A stretch of 43,172 nt of DNA from Acidobacteriota bacterium (GCA_013388445.1 JACADW010000255.1:1-43172), one strand, 5' to 3'. Positions 25,900-35,423 are shown, counted from the stretch's first letter. Notes: a model not told the origin generated them from the sequence alone. A program made the numbers and translations.

Positions 25900-27567
25900 A
25901 TGAAACGAAGCCCTTGGGCAGCGCTTCTGATCTTGTTAAACATGACAGTCTGTCTCCGCGCCCAGCAGGCGACGGTCCAGGAGGAAAAGAGGGTCTTCAA
26001 GACCTATCCCTTCTCCGGACCCGATCCGGCCCCCATCATGACGAGATCCAGCATATGGGGCAAAGGTCCGAGGCTCTATCCATACTTCTTCTTCGACAAA
26101 CTCAGCTATTCGGGCACGGACCAGCCCTGGGAAGTCGTGCGAATGGAAAACCCCTACATCCAGGTGTTCGTCCTGCCGGCTGAGGGAGGCAAGCTGCTCG
26201 GCGCCGTCGAAAAGAGCACGCAGAAGCAGTTCATTTACTTCAACCACGCCCGCAAGTTCCGGCAAATCGCCCTGCGCGGGCCCTGGACATCCGGAGGCAT
26301 CGAGCTGAACTTCGGCATCGTCGGCCACACGCCGGCGACGGCCACACCGGTCGATTACCTCTTCCGCAACAACCCGGACGGGAGCGTGAGCTGTTTTGTC
26401 GGGGCCCTGGACCTTCCCTCCCGAACTCAATGGCGGGTTGAGTTCATCCTGCCCCCCGACAAGGCTTATTTCGAATCCCGCGCGCTCTGGTACAACCCGC
26501 AACCCCTCAACCAGTCCTATTACGTCTGGATGAACGCCGCGAACAAACTCAGCAAGGACCTCGAGTTCATTTTCCCCGGGACGATGTACATCGGGCACAA
26601 CTACGCCGTCCCGGAGCGTCCCTGGCCGATGAAGGAAGGCAGGAACTTGGCCCTCTACAAGGAACATGACGACAGCGACGAGGGGAGCTTCTTCATCCAT
26701 GGCGCCTTCAACGATTCCTCCGGCGGCTACTGGCACGATTCCCAGTTCGGCTACGGGCACTGGGCCTTTCACGAGGACGTGCCGGGGCAGAAGTTCTTCC
26801 GCTGGCCGCTCTCGCGCGCCGGGGCGATCTGGGAGAGCTTGCTGACCGACACCGACGGTCCGTACTTCGAGCCGCAGAACGGACGGCTCCTCGATCAGAA
26901 CGACCATGAGTTCTTCGCGCCCTACACCACGGACCGATGGCGCGAAGTGTGGTTCCCTTACAAGAAGATCGGCCCGATGGTGAAGGCGACGCCCTACGGA
27001 GCGCTCAATGCCCGGAACACGGACGACAAGGTCGTGATCGCTCTCTGCGCCCTGCAGAAGATCGACGAGGAGCTGGTGGTGCGCGCCGGCGCCAGGGAGA
27101 TCTACCGGGAGAAGCTGAAGCTCAAACCGATGGAGGTCTATGAGAAGAAGCTGGCGGCAACCGTGAAGAAGGGCGACCTCCGCGTCGACATCGGCGACAA
27201 GCTGTCCTACGCGGACGATCCCGCGGCGGAACTCCTGAAGCGCCCGCTGAATTTCCGCAACTACGAGGAGGACACCCTCGAAGGCCTCTACCAGAACGCG
27301 GAGCGCGAGGAAAAGGCGCGCAATTATGACCTCGCGCTCCAGAAATACCTCGAGTGCCTTAAGCGGGAGCCCATGCACATGCGTGCACTGACGAGGGTGG
27401 CCGAGCTCTACTGCCGCAGGGCCGAGTACGAGAAGGCGCTGGAGTATGCGTCCAGGGCGCTCGACTACGTCATGTACGACCCCGACGCGAACTACATTTA
27501 CGGCGTCATCGCGAGGCGGATGGGGAACCTCGTCGACGCCAAAGAGACCCTCGGCTGGGCGGCGTGA
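25900..27567 (+). CDS. DUF5107 domain protein, N-terminal part ending at premature TGA
   Basis: 555 residues from ATG 25900, with GGGAGGATC upstream (an in-frame ATG at 25876 precedes it). A signal peptide (ALLILLNMTVCLRAQ) leads into the DUF5107 domain, a beta-rich domain of carbohydrate-related proteins: VRMENPYIQVFVLPAEGGKLLGAVE, GGIELNFGIVGH, ESRALWYNPQP, FIHGAFNDSSGGYWH. TPR helices begin near residue 475 (NAEREEKARNYDLALQKYLE). The frame stops at TGA 27565-27567 in the middle of a TPR. Translation in the same frame resumes SMKYRSSANCQLGEV as the next TPR, so the stop looks like a CGA-to-TGA change in a protein of about 1,007 residues. Confidence 0.8.
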   Translation: MKRSPWAALLILLNMTVCLRAQQATVQEEKRVFKTYPFSGPDPAPIMTRSSIWGKGPRLYPYFFFDKLSYSGTDQPWEVVRMENPYIQVFVLPAEGGKLLGAVEKSTQKQFIYFNHARKFRQIALRGPWTSGGIELNFGIVGHTPATATPVDYLFRNNPDGSVSCFVGALDLPSRTQWRVEFILPPDKAYFESRALWYNPQPLNQSYYVWMNAANKLSKDLEFIFPGTMYIGHNYAVPERPWPMKEGRNLALYKEHDDSDEGSFFIHGAFNDSSGGYWHDSQFGYGHWAFHEDVPGQKFFRWPLSRAGAIWESLLTDTDGPYFEPQNGRLLDQNDHEFFAPYTTDRWREVWFPYKKIGPMVKATPYGALNARNTDDKVVIALCALQKIDEELVVRAGAREIYREKLKLKPMEVYEKKLAATVKKGDLRVDIGDKLSYADDPAAELLKRPLNFRNYEEDTLEGLYQNAEREEKARNYDLALQKYLECLKREPMHMRALTRVAELYCRRAEYEKALEYASRALDYVMYDPDANYIYGVIARRMGNLVDAKETLGWAA

Positions 27568-27570
27568 TCG

Positions 27571-28923
27571 ATGAAGTACCGCTCCAGCGCCAACTGCCAG
27601 CTCGGCGAGGTCTACATGATGGAGGGCAAGCCCGGCCGGGCGCTGGAATTCCTGCGGCGCGCGCTGGACTACGACGTGCACAGTATCAAGGCCCAGCAGG
27701 TGCTTGCCACCGCCTGTCGCCTGTTCAAGCAGCCGGACGATGCGAGGAAGGCCCTTAACCGGATCCTGGAAATCGATCCGCTCAACCATCTTGCCCGGTT
27801 TGAACACTATCTCCTCGAGCCGGAACCCCAAAAACTCGACGTCTTCAAGTCGCTCATCCGGAACGAGATCCCACACGAGACCTACCTCGAAATCGCGATG
27901 TACTACGTCAGCCTAGGCCTGGAGGAGGACGCGCTCCGCCTGCTGGAAGTGGCGCCGGAGCAGCCGGCCATCCGCTACTGGCAGGCGTATCTGTTGAGAG
28001 ACAGATTGCCGCAGCGGAGCCGCGAGATCTTGAGGAAGGCGTCGTCGCTTTCGCCGTACCTGGTCTTCCCCTTCCGCGGGGAATCGATCCCGGTCTTCCA
28101 GTGGGCCGACAGGTCGCTGCCGGGCGACTGGAAGGCGAAATACTACCTGGGCCTGATCTACTGGGGGCTCCGGAGGCAGGAGGACGCACTGAAGGCGCTC
28201 GCCGACTGCGGAGACCGACCGGACTTCGCGCCCGCATACATATGCCGCGCCTGGCTCGAGAGAGACTCCGACCCGAAGAAGGCGCTTGCGGATTTCGAGC
28301 GTGCCCACGCCGTGGACCCGAACGACTGGCGAAACTGGCGCCGCCTGGCCAACTTCTGCAGCGAGCAGGGCATGCACGAGCGGGCTATGACTCTCGCCGT
28401 GGAGGCTTCCCGGCGCTTCCCCGACGAGGACCTCATCAGGATCCTGCTGGCGAGGACGTACCTGAACAACGGCCGCTACCGGGACTGCTATACGGTGCTT
28501 GAGAAAGCGACCATCCTCCCCTTCGAAGGGCAGCGCGACGTGCATGACCTGTTCGTCCAGTGCCAGATCTGTCTGGCGATGGAAGCCATGAAGAAAGGCC
28601 GGTTCGGCGAAGCCATCCGGCATCTGGAAGATTCCAAGGAGTATCCGGAAAGGCTGGGGACGGGCAAGCCTCAAGACCCGGATTACAGGGTCCAGGACTA
28701 CTTGATGATGCTGGCCTATGGCGAGATGGGTGAGAGCGCCGGGGCGGAAGAAGCCCGCGGGCGGATCGCGGAATACGCGTCACGCAATCCACGGAGAGCG
28801 GCGGAGGGTTCTGAAGCCGCTGTGGACCAGTGGTACCGCATGAGCTTCAAGTCCCAGAGCGAGCTGGAGGCGCTCAGAGCGCTCACGCGGCTGGTCCAGG
28901 CCAGCAGGCCGAGGCGGAACTAG
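27571..28923 (+). CDS. TPR C-terminal half of the split DUF5107 protein
   Basis: 450 residues in the same frame as the preceding gene, beginning at an ATG 3 bases after its TGA. It is made of TPR-like helix pairs throughout (GRALEFLRRALDYDVHSIKAQQVLATA, ARKALNRILEIDPLNHLARF, KALADFERAHAVDPNDWRNWRRL, RAMTLAVEASRRFPDEDLIRILLA). There is no signal peptide, so if made separately it would stay in the cytoplasm, unlike its N-terminal partner. Possible outcomes are a dead tail, reinitiation at 27571, or readthrough. The length of intact frame downstream suggests that the stop is recent. Confidence 0.75.
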   Translation: MKYRSSANCQLGEVYMMEGKPGRALEFLRRALDYDVHSIKAQQVLATACRLFKQPDDARKALNRILEIDPLNHLARFEHYLLEPEPQKLDVFKSLIRNEIPHETYLEIAMYYVSLGLEEDALRLLEVAPEQPAIRYWQAYLLRDRLPQRSREILRKASSLSPYLVFPFRGESIPVFQWADRSLPGDWKAKYYLGLIYWGLRRQEDALKALADCGDRPDFAPAYICRAWLERDSDPKKALADFERAHAVDPNDWRNWRRLANFCSEQGMHERAMTLAVEASRRFPDEDLIRILLARTYLNNGRYRDCYTVLEKATILPFEGQRDVHDLFVQCQICLAMEAMKKGRFGEAIRHLEDSKEYPERLGTGKPQDPDYRVQDYLMMLAYGEMGESAGAEEARGRIAEYASRNPRRAAEGSEAAVDQWYRMSFKSQSELEALRALTRLVQASRPRRN

Positions 28924-29829
28924 GCAATGGGGGTCGGACCAACGCAAGATAAATCCCATCAGCACATTGGCGGCAAAAAGGGTTCCAAAAGCCGGTTGAT
29001 TCCCTTTTTCCGCAGGTCGCGCCCGCAATTTCCTACACGACAATGCGATTATCTTAATGTTTCTCTGTAATTTATCCGCCCATAGGTCCGTTCATTGACG
29101 TATTGGGCAAGAAGTGCACTGAGATGTAGCCGATTTGCGCCGGTGCTGTCAGCCATCAGCGGTATAGCTACTCCGTAGTCTGAATGAAATGGAAGATATC
29201 CACAGGCGTCCTAGAAACGTCTTGCTCTGGAAATCTCCGGAGGCGATCGCGGTGGCGCTAGGTGCCGCAGGTTGGTTCGGTGTAGGGTTACCCGCGCGGC
29301 GGGGAGACTGGCGTAGACTGTCAGTGGTGGAGCCTCCTGATGCCCCTTTGAAAGTTCTGCCGCCTCCGTCCGCGCGGGCGTCGTGATTAAGGCGATTGGT
29401 GCCGCGGCTTGCGTCCCGCGGCCCGCAAACACGAACCGTTCCGTTGAAACGACCCTACGTCGGACCGCGTGCAACTGGAGAATCTTCCCACCTGATTTCG
29501 ATCGGACCTTCGGAGGCACCATCTCGGTTCCTCAAATCACCGAACCTGGGATCAACGCCGGAAAGTGGCTGCCCCGTCGAGCAACAGGGCCGTCACCCCC
29601 TCCCGGTCGTCCTTTTTGTGACAGATAGCGGCGTATGATTGCAATAAGCGGTGCCTCCGCTCTATGAGGTAGGAGTCAATAGGGGACGATGAACCTTGTG
29701 TCCATCCCCTTCCGACAAACACGCTATGCGGTCACGGTACAGGCGTGCTCACGATACTTCCTCCGGAACACATCTTCACGCAGGTTGAGACCGGAGCCCG
29801 GCAGTCGGGCACTCGCACTTTCCCCTCCC
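28924..29829. other. Gene-poor 0.9-kb stretch
   Basis: No frame gives a recognisable protein; several short open frames (for example 29189-29386 and 29383-29628, +) lack family motifs. AAAAAGGG (28975-28982) can pair with CCCTTTTT (29002-29009) across a 19-base loop soon after the DUF5107-TPR gene, a weak candidate terminator usable in either direction. The stretch ends where traces of a sensor-kinase gene begin. Confidence 0.45.
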
Positions 29830-30810
29830 TGAGCGGAGTTTGCCGCCAAAGATCTGACCGAAGCGGCGCGGCTCTACCGGGAGGCGGCCGTAGCGGCCCG
29901 AGGCGAAACGAAGCGCGCCGCAGCGATCAACGGCCTGGCGCGCGCTGGCGAAGAGCCGCCAGGTGGAACAGGCTACAGCTCAGCAAGAAATCCTGCTCGA
30001 CCGCCACGGCAGCCTCAATGATGAAAATGGCGTGCCCTTCGCGCGCTATGCCCTGCACTAATTGGTGGAGATCTGCTCATCCGATCCGGAGGGACTTCTC
30101 CGCAGGATCTCCGGTCTTTTGTCCCGCCTCCAGAGCGGGGAAACGCCGCATACCGGCAAGACCGAATCGCTTCTCCAGGAGTTGAGCAGTGGCTGAACCG
30201 CAACACTGGGACGGTGGCCTCCAGCGATCCCGTACGCCGACGGTTGAGCTTGCTTCGACACCAATTGGATTTTGTGGCCAAGGAGAGCCGGACTATCGCT
30301 TCGATCATGGGGGTTGATCCTGAACGGAGCCTCTCGCTCAGGTTGGGGGCGTTTGAAGCTGTCGCCGCCCAGGATGAGGGCAGTCCCCGGCTCTTCGTGA
30401 TCCGCCGGCATGCCAACCGGCCTGAGATCCTCGGATATCAGGTCGATCTTGATCATTTGAGAGGCACACTGCTGGAACGCGGCGGCCAAATACCCGCTTC
30501 GGTCGGGATGGAAATAACGATAGCCCCGGGAAACGAAATCTCCACGCCGGACGATCCTACGGTTCTGGTACAGGATCTGAGCCCTTTTACGCCCTGGTGG
30601 CGCGCAAGCATCCGGCCTCAGGACAAGGAGATAATCTCGAGGTATATCGCCCGCCGTCGCTGGATCTACGGAACAACATCGGCCCTGCTCGCGGCAGGCA
30701 TGTTTCTGGGAGTTGCCCTTGTGCTGCGCGACCTCTCGCGGGGATTCGACCCGGCGATGACAACGGCATCCCGGCAAACGGCTATCCTCACCTCAGCACG
30801 AAAACATTGA
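29830..30810 (+). pseudogene. Sensor-histidine-kinase N-terminal region, decayed and truncated
   Basis: Joined across frames it reads FAAKDLTEAARLYREAA; then after a shift near 29945, QVEQATAQQEILLDRHGS and FARYALH; then TAA (30059-30061). The same frame continues LVEICSSDPEGLLRRI to about 30185, where a second shift leads to QWLNRNTGTVASSDPVRRRL, FVAKESRTIASIMG, DPTVLVQDLSPFTPWWRASI, then a transmembrane segment (IYGTTSALLAAGMFLGVALVL) and RDLSRG. This matches the periplasmic sensing part and second membrane helix of acidobacterial sensor kinases. The HisKA and ATPase domains that should follow are absent: the frame ends within 25 residues. Three lesions plus truncation make it a pseudogene. 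Confidence 0.6.
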
Positions 30811-31630
30811 TGAGGGAGGGAAACACGACGAGTCGAATCCGTAACGTCGCTTTGATCTGCATGGTTTGCCTGCCGGGCTTTTCCGGGCTGCTGCTTTCCC
30901 AAAGCGCCTCGGCACTCTTTGAGCAGGGTCTGCTCAAGGAAAATGGTGAGGGAGACAGGAAGAGCCGCATGGGATGCACATCTGGACGCTTCCCGTCCTC
31001 GGAGGAACACCCCGGCAACTAACCGACGCTCCGGCGAGGTTTAGAGACTGGTATCCCTGCTGGTCAACGGACGGAGAGACCATCGCCTTTATGCGCTCGA
31101 CCTCGGGCGAGAATTGGGCAGAGGCCGGAGAGGGAAATATCTCTGTCGTGTCCGCCGACGGCTGCGAGCCAAGGCGGATCACCTCGGAATCAGACAGAAT
31201 TTTCGACGCGGCCCCTGTGATGTGGTCGCCGGACGGAAAGCTCCTGGCGTATTTCTCGAGAGATAAGCGCGACGCTCCCGATGGAACAATCAAGGTCATT
31301 CCGGCGACGGGCGGCGAACCGAGGATTGTGACCAAAGTCCGGGGCGCATTCGCCAATAAGGAGATGGCCTGGTCTCCGGGCAACCGGCGAATTGCCTACA
31401 ATGAGCTTCGCGGAGATACGACCAGAATCGTCTCCAATATGATCAAGGTTGTTTCCCTCGACGATGGAAGCACCGAAGAAATCGTGCCGGATCTGAAGGA
31501 CGTCAAGGAGATTTATCATCTCGATTGGTCGCCGGATGGCAAGACTCTCGTTTTCGCCGGCTATACCGGAGGCTGGCCGGAATTCTGGACCGTGGGGAAC
31601 TTCCTGCCGCTCGCGAGAACCGAGAGATAG
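30810..31630 (+). pseudogene. PD40/TolB-like beta-propeller protein with internal deletion
   Basis: A signal peptide starts at ATG 30810 (VALICMVCLPGFSGLLLSQ) and leads to ALFEQGLLKENGEGD, the usual start of a TPR segment. Near 30960 the sequence jumps, in another frame, to MHIWTLPVLGGTPRQLTDAPA. From there three to four PD40 blades follow (YPCWSTDGETIAFM, APVMWSPDGKLLAYF, EMAWSPGNRRIAYN, HLDWSPDGKTLVFAG), ending WTVGNFLPLARTER. The C-terminal part (30974-31630) is an intact open frame of 218 residues. The first part and the TPR region are largely lost. The end resembles that of the PD40 fragment at 41963-42718, so the two are paralogues. Confidence 0.65.
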
Positions 31631-31769
31631 AACCTGGAAGTTGCCGTGTAGTGTCACGGCGCATACCGGAGGAAAGACCCCACGATAGGCGTAGCTATCT
31701 GCCGGACGCCCGACCACGCTGAAGTGCAGGGCTTGGTTTTGTCCACGGGCTGGGGCAATCCCGCCGATA

Positions 31770-33431
31770 CTATCGCGACGCCGCCTCCGGCAACCTTCGG
31801 TGGGCCGCGTCAAACCCGGCCACCGTTGCATCGTAGTCCGTGAATCCCCGGACCAACCGGGTACAGATCTCGTCGGCCAGCTTCGCGTCGCGCGCGGCGA
31901 CCAGCCGCAGCAGTTCGTAGTCTTCGATCCCCGCTCCCATCGCCTCGAAGCGGACGCTCGACCAGGGCCCGTCCTTTCCGGGATACAGGATGTGCGAATC
32001 GCCCGGCGGAAGATGGAAATAGCGGTACGGCCCGTGCGGCGGGCAGGTGTCCTCGAACGGGTTCTGTTCGGGGATGACTTGGTTCAATCCCCAGTGCAGG
32101 TAACCTTCGAGCCGGTAGCGCCAGTTCGCCCAGTGCAGTAGTCGGGTGCGGAGAAGCTCCGTGTCGATGAAACGGTTCAAATGGCGGCCGCTCGGAGCGC
32201 AACAGGTATAGAACCAGATCACATCGCCGCGGCGCCGGTGCGCTTCGAACGCCTCTCTCTCTTGCTCGTAGCTTTCGCTCAGCGGCACCCAGATATCGAC
32301 CGCACCATCGAGTTCGGGATTCCCCAGCGCGTCGATCAGCGGGATACCCGGCAGGAACTTGCGCACCGTCCCTGCCATGATGCGGTAGGCGTCGAAATCC
32401 TTCGGCGAGGGCTCGTCGACGACGTGCTGGGTTGCGAGGCCGTACCAGCCGTTGCGGCGCAGCAGATCGGCCCAGGCGCGCAGGTACTGCGCCAGGTACT
32501 CGTACGCCTCATGCGACGTGCCGGACACCGGCTTCCCGTCGATGCTTACCACAAATCGTGCCACCGCATCCCGCCTCCGGTCGTGCCCGGCGATATGCGG
32601 AAGCTCGATGTTGGTGAATCCCTCGCTGAGGAACATTCGAATCATCCGCTCGGTTCTCGAAAAGTCGAACTCCCAGACCCCCGGACCGGTGTTCTTGATT
32701 TCAGGCCTGACGGGGATGAAGTCGGTCTGGCGCCCGCGGCGCATCATGCGGGCATACTTCAGGAGAAGGTTCCAGTGCTCCTCCGACCAGGGCTCAACCC
32801 CATGAAGGCGCGCCATGTGGCCGGTGCTGAACCAGTTCGTCACCCTCAGATGGCCTCTTTCAGGGACGCGGGCGGCATAAACCTTCAGCACGACCGCGAT
32901 GTCGGAGGTCCCGCTGCCGGTTTGGACTCGGAGGCGCCCGCCGTGTTGTCCCGGCGCGGCATCCGCCGGAATCCTGAAAGACACATAAAGTGCGTCGGTG
33001 CTGCCACGGGCCGGCTCGCCGCGGCGCAGTGGGCGAAGGGCCTCGAACACGCGGTAGGGGGCCTTCCGGATCACGTAGTCGGGCGTCGGCCTGTCCGGCG
33101 GGATCGCGCTGCACGGCGGGCCGGAGTTTTCCGGGACCCGGACGTCGACAAGCTGGTAAAGCTCCGGAGCGACGCGGCCCTCGTATCTGCAGGTTATGGG
33201 CTCACCCGCCTTCAGGCCGCGCAGGAGTACTTGAAATCCCGTGCGGCCGCCCCGTGCCGCGTGAAGATCGGCCGAGCGGACGGGCGAAGCCGGGATGGGA
33301 GTGTCCGGATAAAGCCACTCATTGGCGCTCACGACATGAAGCTGAATGGATTGCGCGAAGCCGCAAATGCTTATGCAGAACAGAGCAGCGGCCAACAGCA
33401 GACATCCGGAAAACAGGCGGCAACAAGTCAT
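31770..33431 (-). CDS. DUF4091/GH123-like secreted glycoside hydrolase
   Basis: 553 residues from the ATG at 33431 (minus), chosen for the GGAGGA directly upstream. The frame is open another 52 codons. A signal peptide (LFSGCLLLAAALFCISICGFAQ) is followed by an N-terminal beta domain and a TIM barrel. HVVDEPSPKDF contains the Asp339-Glu340 pair that fits the substrate-assisted catalytic pair of GH123 N-acetyl-galactosaminidases. The C-terminal part (EGYLHWGLNQV, MGAGIEDYELLRLV) is the DUF4091 region. GH123 enzymes hydrolyse beta-GalNAc; most DUF4091 proteins are uncharacterised, so the substrate is uncertain. It stands alone on the minus strand, divergent from a PIN remnant. Confidence 0.78.
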   Translation of the reverse strand: MTCCRLFSGCLLLAAALFCISICGFAQSIQLHVVSANEWLYPDTPIPASPVRSADLHAARGGRTGFQVLLRGLKAGEPITCRYEGRVAPELYQLVDVRVPENSGPPCSAIPPDRPTPDYVIRKAPYRVFEALRPLRRGEPARGSTDALYVSFRIPADAAPGQHGGRLRVQTGSGTSDIAVVLKVYAARVPERGHLRVTNWFSTGHMARLHGVEPWSEEHWNLLLKYARMMRRGRQTDFIPVRPEIKNTGPGVWEFDFSRTERMIRMFLSEGFTNIELPHIAGHDRRRDAVARFVVSIDGKPVSGTSHEAYEYLAQYLRAWADLLRRNGWYGLATQHVVDEPSPKDFDAYRIMAGTVRKFLPGIPLIDALGNPELDGAVDIWVPLSESYEQEREAFEAHRRRGDVIWFYTCCAPSGRHLNRFIDTELLRTRLLHWANWRYRLEGYLHWGLNQVIPEQNPFEDTCPPHGPYRYFHLPPGDSHILYPGKDGPWSSVRFEAMGAGIEDYELLRLVAARDAKLADEICTRLVRGFTDYDATVAGFDAAHRRLPEAASR

Positions 33432-33484
33432 AGTGTCCTCCGTCATTCGGGGCGGGATAGTAATGCGGATCGGGCCCAATCTCA

Positions 33485-33727
33485 AGCCGGTCCGTCCGCG
33501 GCGCAGCCGACGTGCGGGACTGGATTGCCGGCTGCGAGGCGCTCCCGTTTCTCCGCTTTGTGCCGGTCGACAACGCCATTTTCGCACGTTCTGTTTTCCT
33601 GCCCGGTCTCTTCCACCCAGATCCGGCGCACCGGATCATCACGGCGACCGCCCTCATGAGGGATATTCCCATCGTCACGAAGGACCAGAGAATCCGAAAC
33701 TATCCGGGAGTCCAGTCCGTCCGGTAA
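33485..33727 (+). pseudogene. PIN-domain (VapC-type) toxin, 5'-truncated remnant
   Basis: The frame reads RSVRGAADVRDWIAGCEALPFLRF, VPVDNAIFARSVFL, PGLFHPDPAHRIITATALM, IPIVTKDQRIRNYPGVQSVR and stops at 33725-33727. This is the C-terminal 70 or so residues of the VapC group in which HPDPADRII(V/T)ATA and (L/I)VTKD are conserved. The N-terminal half with the first catalytic Asp and any antitoxin gene are missing. The upstream DNA is the GH123-like gene's start region. It is almost certainly inactive. Confidence 0.65.
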
Positions 33728-33851
33728 GTACCGGATGGCGGACCGAGCGATTGTCCATAATGACGGACCAGGGCCGCCGCACGCGATGAGCAGGCGGACC
33801 TGATGTGCGCCTGCGATCCCGGGGGAACGCCCGACGACGGGGCAAGGGGCC

Positions 33852-35414
33852 TTAGACTTCCGCGCCGTAGGAAATCTGCATGCGGCGGACGGCAATGGAG
33901 GAGAGCCACAGCACCAGGGCTGTAACCGCAAGCAGGCCGAGGATGGCTCCGACGCGCGAGGCCGGAGCGGCCGGAGCGAGCAGCAGTTGAACGAGCGGAG
34001 GCGCCTCCTTGTCCATGGGCGCGGGCACCGGGCACAACGACTGCAGGTAATACAGCACGCTCAGCTTCTGCAGCATCTGGGGGAGGAATCCGTTGATGCT
34101 CTCCCACCCGAGCAGCAACGCCGCAGGAATGATCGGATTGCGGAGCAGCAAACCGGCGGCGAGAAAAACGCTCCCGTATCCGACGCACCCGAGCACTGCC
34201 GCAATGGCATACCAGAAGACGTGCGTCATTCCCGCGCCCTCCCAGTAGGCCTGCACCTCGGCGGGATCGTGCGGCCAGATCATCACCGCGAAGCACAACA
34301 GGGCGCCGCCCGCAAAGATCGCGGTCGAGGCGATCAGTCCGGCGCCGAACTTCCCGGCGAGTAGCACTTCGCGCCTGGCGGGAGCGAGCAGCCAGAAATG
34401 CAGGGTCCTGTCGAGCATCTCGCCCCGGAATAGGTTCATGAAAATGCCGAGGCAGCCGAAGAAGATTGCCAGCCGCAGATAGAAATACTGGAACACCCCG
34501 GCGAAGACCTGCCGGTCCTCTTCGAAATCCAGCAGAGGGCGGACCTGTTTCGACACGAGTCTGCCGTCCTCGAAGCGAAGGTACGCCTGGCGCCGCCCGT
34601 CAAAATAGACGAGCATGCGGTAGGAGGTCCGTTCCTCCACGAATCGGGCTCCTGTTACGTTCACGACGGTCGTGAACATCTTGCCGTCTTTACTCACCTG
34701 GATGTTGAATTCCCGGGTGTCCCACTCCTCGTCCTCCCCGCCGGCGCCCGCATGTTTCAACACAAAACGCCTCACCCGCAAGATCGAGCCGAGATCCACC
34801 TGGAGGAAGGCGTTCCATGTCTCATGTGTACACCACTTGTCGCTGCGGCCGCCGGAGACGCTGCCGTTGAAAGCCTTCTCCGGCCCCTCCTCGGGAGTGC
34901 ATGGATCACTCCCCGTCGCGGGCCGCTTGAGGGCGAGATTTGCCGTCCCATCAGGGCCGTAGACCTCGAACTCGTAAATCCTCGCCGTCGGCTCGCCGCT
35001 GTAGACCGGCCGGGTGATGTTCAGCCGCACATAGCGCGCCTCCGTTGCCGGCTCGATCGCGTGGGACGTGACGCTGGCGGATTCGCCGTCGGCGCGGACG
35101 CGCTTGCGCCTTTCCCATTTCTGGTCGTCAGCCGGCCGGCCGAGGCGTTCGAGCACGTCTTCGACAGTCTCGCCTTTGCTGACACGGTCGACCAGCGCCG
35201 CCGGAGTGAGGCCGCCTGCGGACAGGCGGTTGCGGCGGACCTTCACCTCGACGCCGTGACCCAGGAAGATCAGCGACGGGAGCAGCGCCAGCCCGTACAC
35301 CCAGAATCCGCGTTTCGAGAGGAACGCGCGACGCAACTCGATTCTGGCGATGGTCCATGCCTGCTTCAGAGGACCGGGGGGCCGGGGGCCGGAGCCTGGG
35401 GAATCATGAATCAT
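33852..35414 (-). CDS. ABC-2-type permease with inserted discoidin (F5/8 type C) domain
   Basis: 520 residues from ATG 35414 (AAGGTGG upstream); a GTG at 35423 would add three. In the numbering of the 523-residue form: TM1 at about 40-56, then a long extracytoplasmic loop to about 312, then five or six further TMs and a cytoplasmic end. Inside the loop, residues about 160-258 (NLALKRPATGSDPCTPEEGP, WLQVDLGS-like FLQVDLGSILRVRRF, VLKHAGAGGE, FNIQVSKDGKMFTTVVNVTG) are the first half of an F5/8C fold. Residues about 128-156 (EARYVRLNITRPVYSG, ARIYEFEVYG) are its normal ending, yet come first. Last gene of the sigma/FecR/ABC operon. The domain would face the periplasm and bind a glycan or other ligand. 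Confidence 0.85.
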   Translation of the reverse strand: MIHDSPGSGPRPPGPLKQAWTIARIELRRAFLSKRGFWVYGLALLPSLIFLGHGVEVKVRRNRLSAGGLTPAALVDRVSKGETVEDVLERLGRPADDQKWERRKRVRADGESASVTSHAIEPATEARYVRLNITRPVYSGEPTARIYEFEVYGPDGTANLALKRPATGSDPCTPEEGPEKAFNGSVSGGRSDKWCTHETWNAFLQVDLGSILRVRRFVLKHAGAGGEDEEWDTREFNIQVSKDGKMFTTVVNVTGARFVEERTSYRMLVYFDGRRQAYLRFEDGRLVSKQVRPLLDFEEDRQVFAGVFQYFYLRLAIFFGCLGIFMNLFRGEMLDRTLHFWLLAPARREVLLAGKFGAGLIASTAIFAGGALLCFAVMIWPHDPAEVQAYWEGAGMTHVFWYAIAAVLGCVGYGSVFLAAGLLLRNPIIPAALLLGWESINGFLPQMLQKLSVLYYLQSLCPVPAPMDKEAPPLVQLLLAPAAPASRVGAILGLLAVTALVLWLSSIAVRRMQISYGAEV

Positions 35415-35423
35415 GGCAGCCAC

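Noticed and set aside
11147-27567. Recoding of stop codons (alternative genetic code or selenocysteine)
   Set aside because: The in-frame stops are TAA, TGA and TAG at positions expecting different residues (Tyr-like, Trp-like, Arg-like), no SECIS-like hairpin was noticed after the TGAs, and frameshifts accompany several of them.
25936-27876. 646-codon minus-strand open frame opposite the DUF5107 gene
   Set aside because: It has no recognisable domain and is a shadow of the + strand gene.
31800-33659. Several long + strand open frames opposite the GH123-like gene
   Set aside because: They mirror the GC-rich codons of the minus-strand gene, which has a ribosome-binding site, a signal peptide and family motifs.
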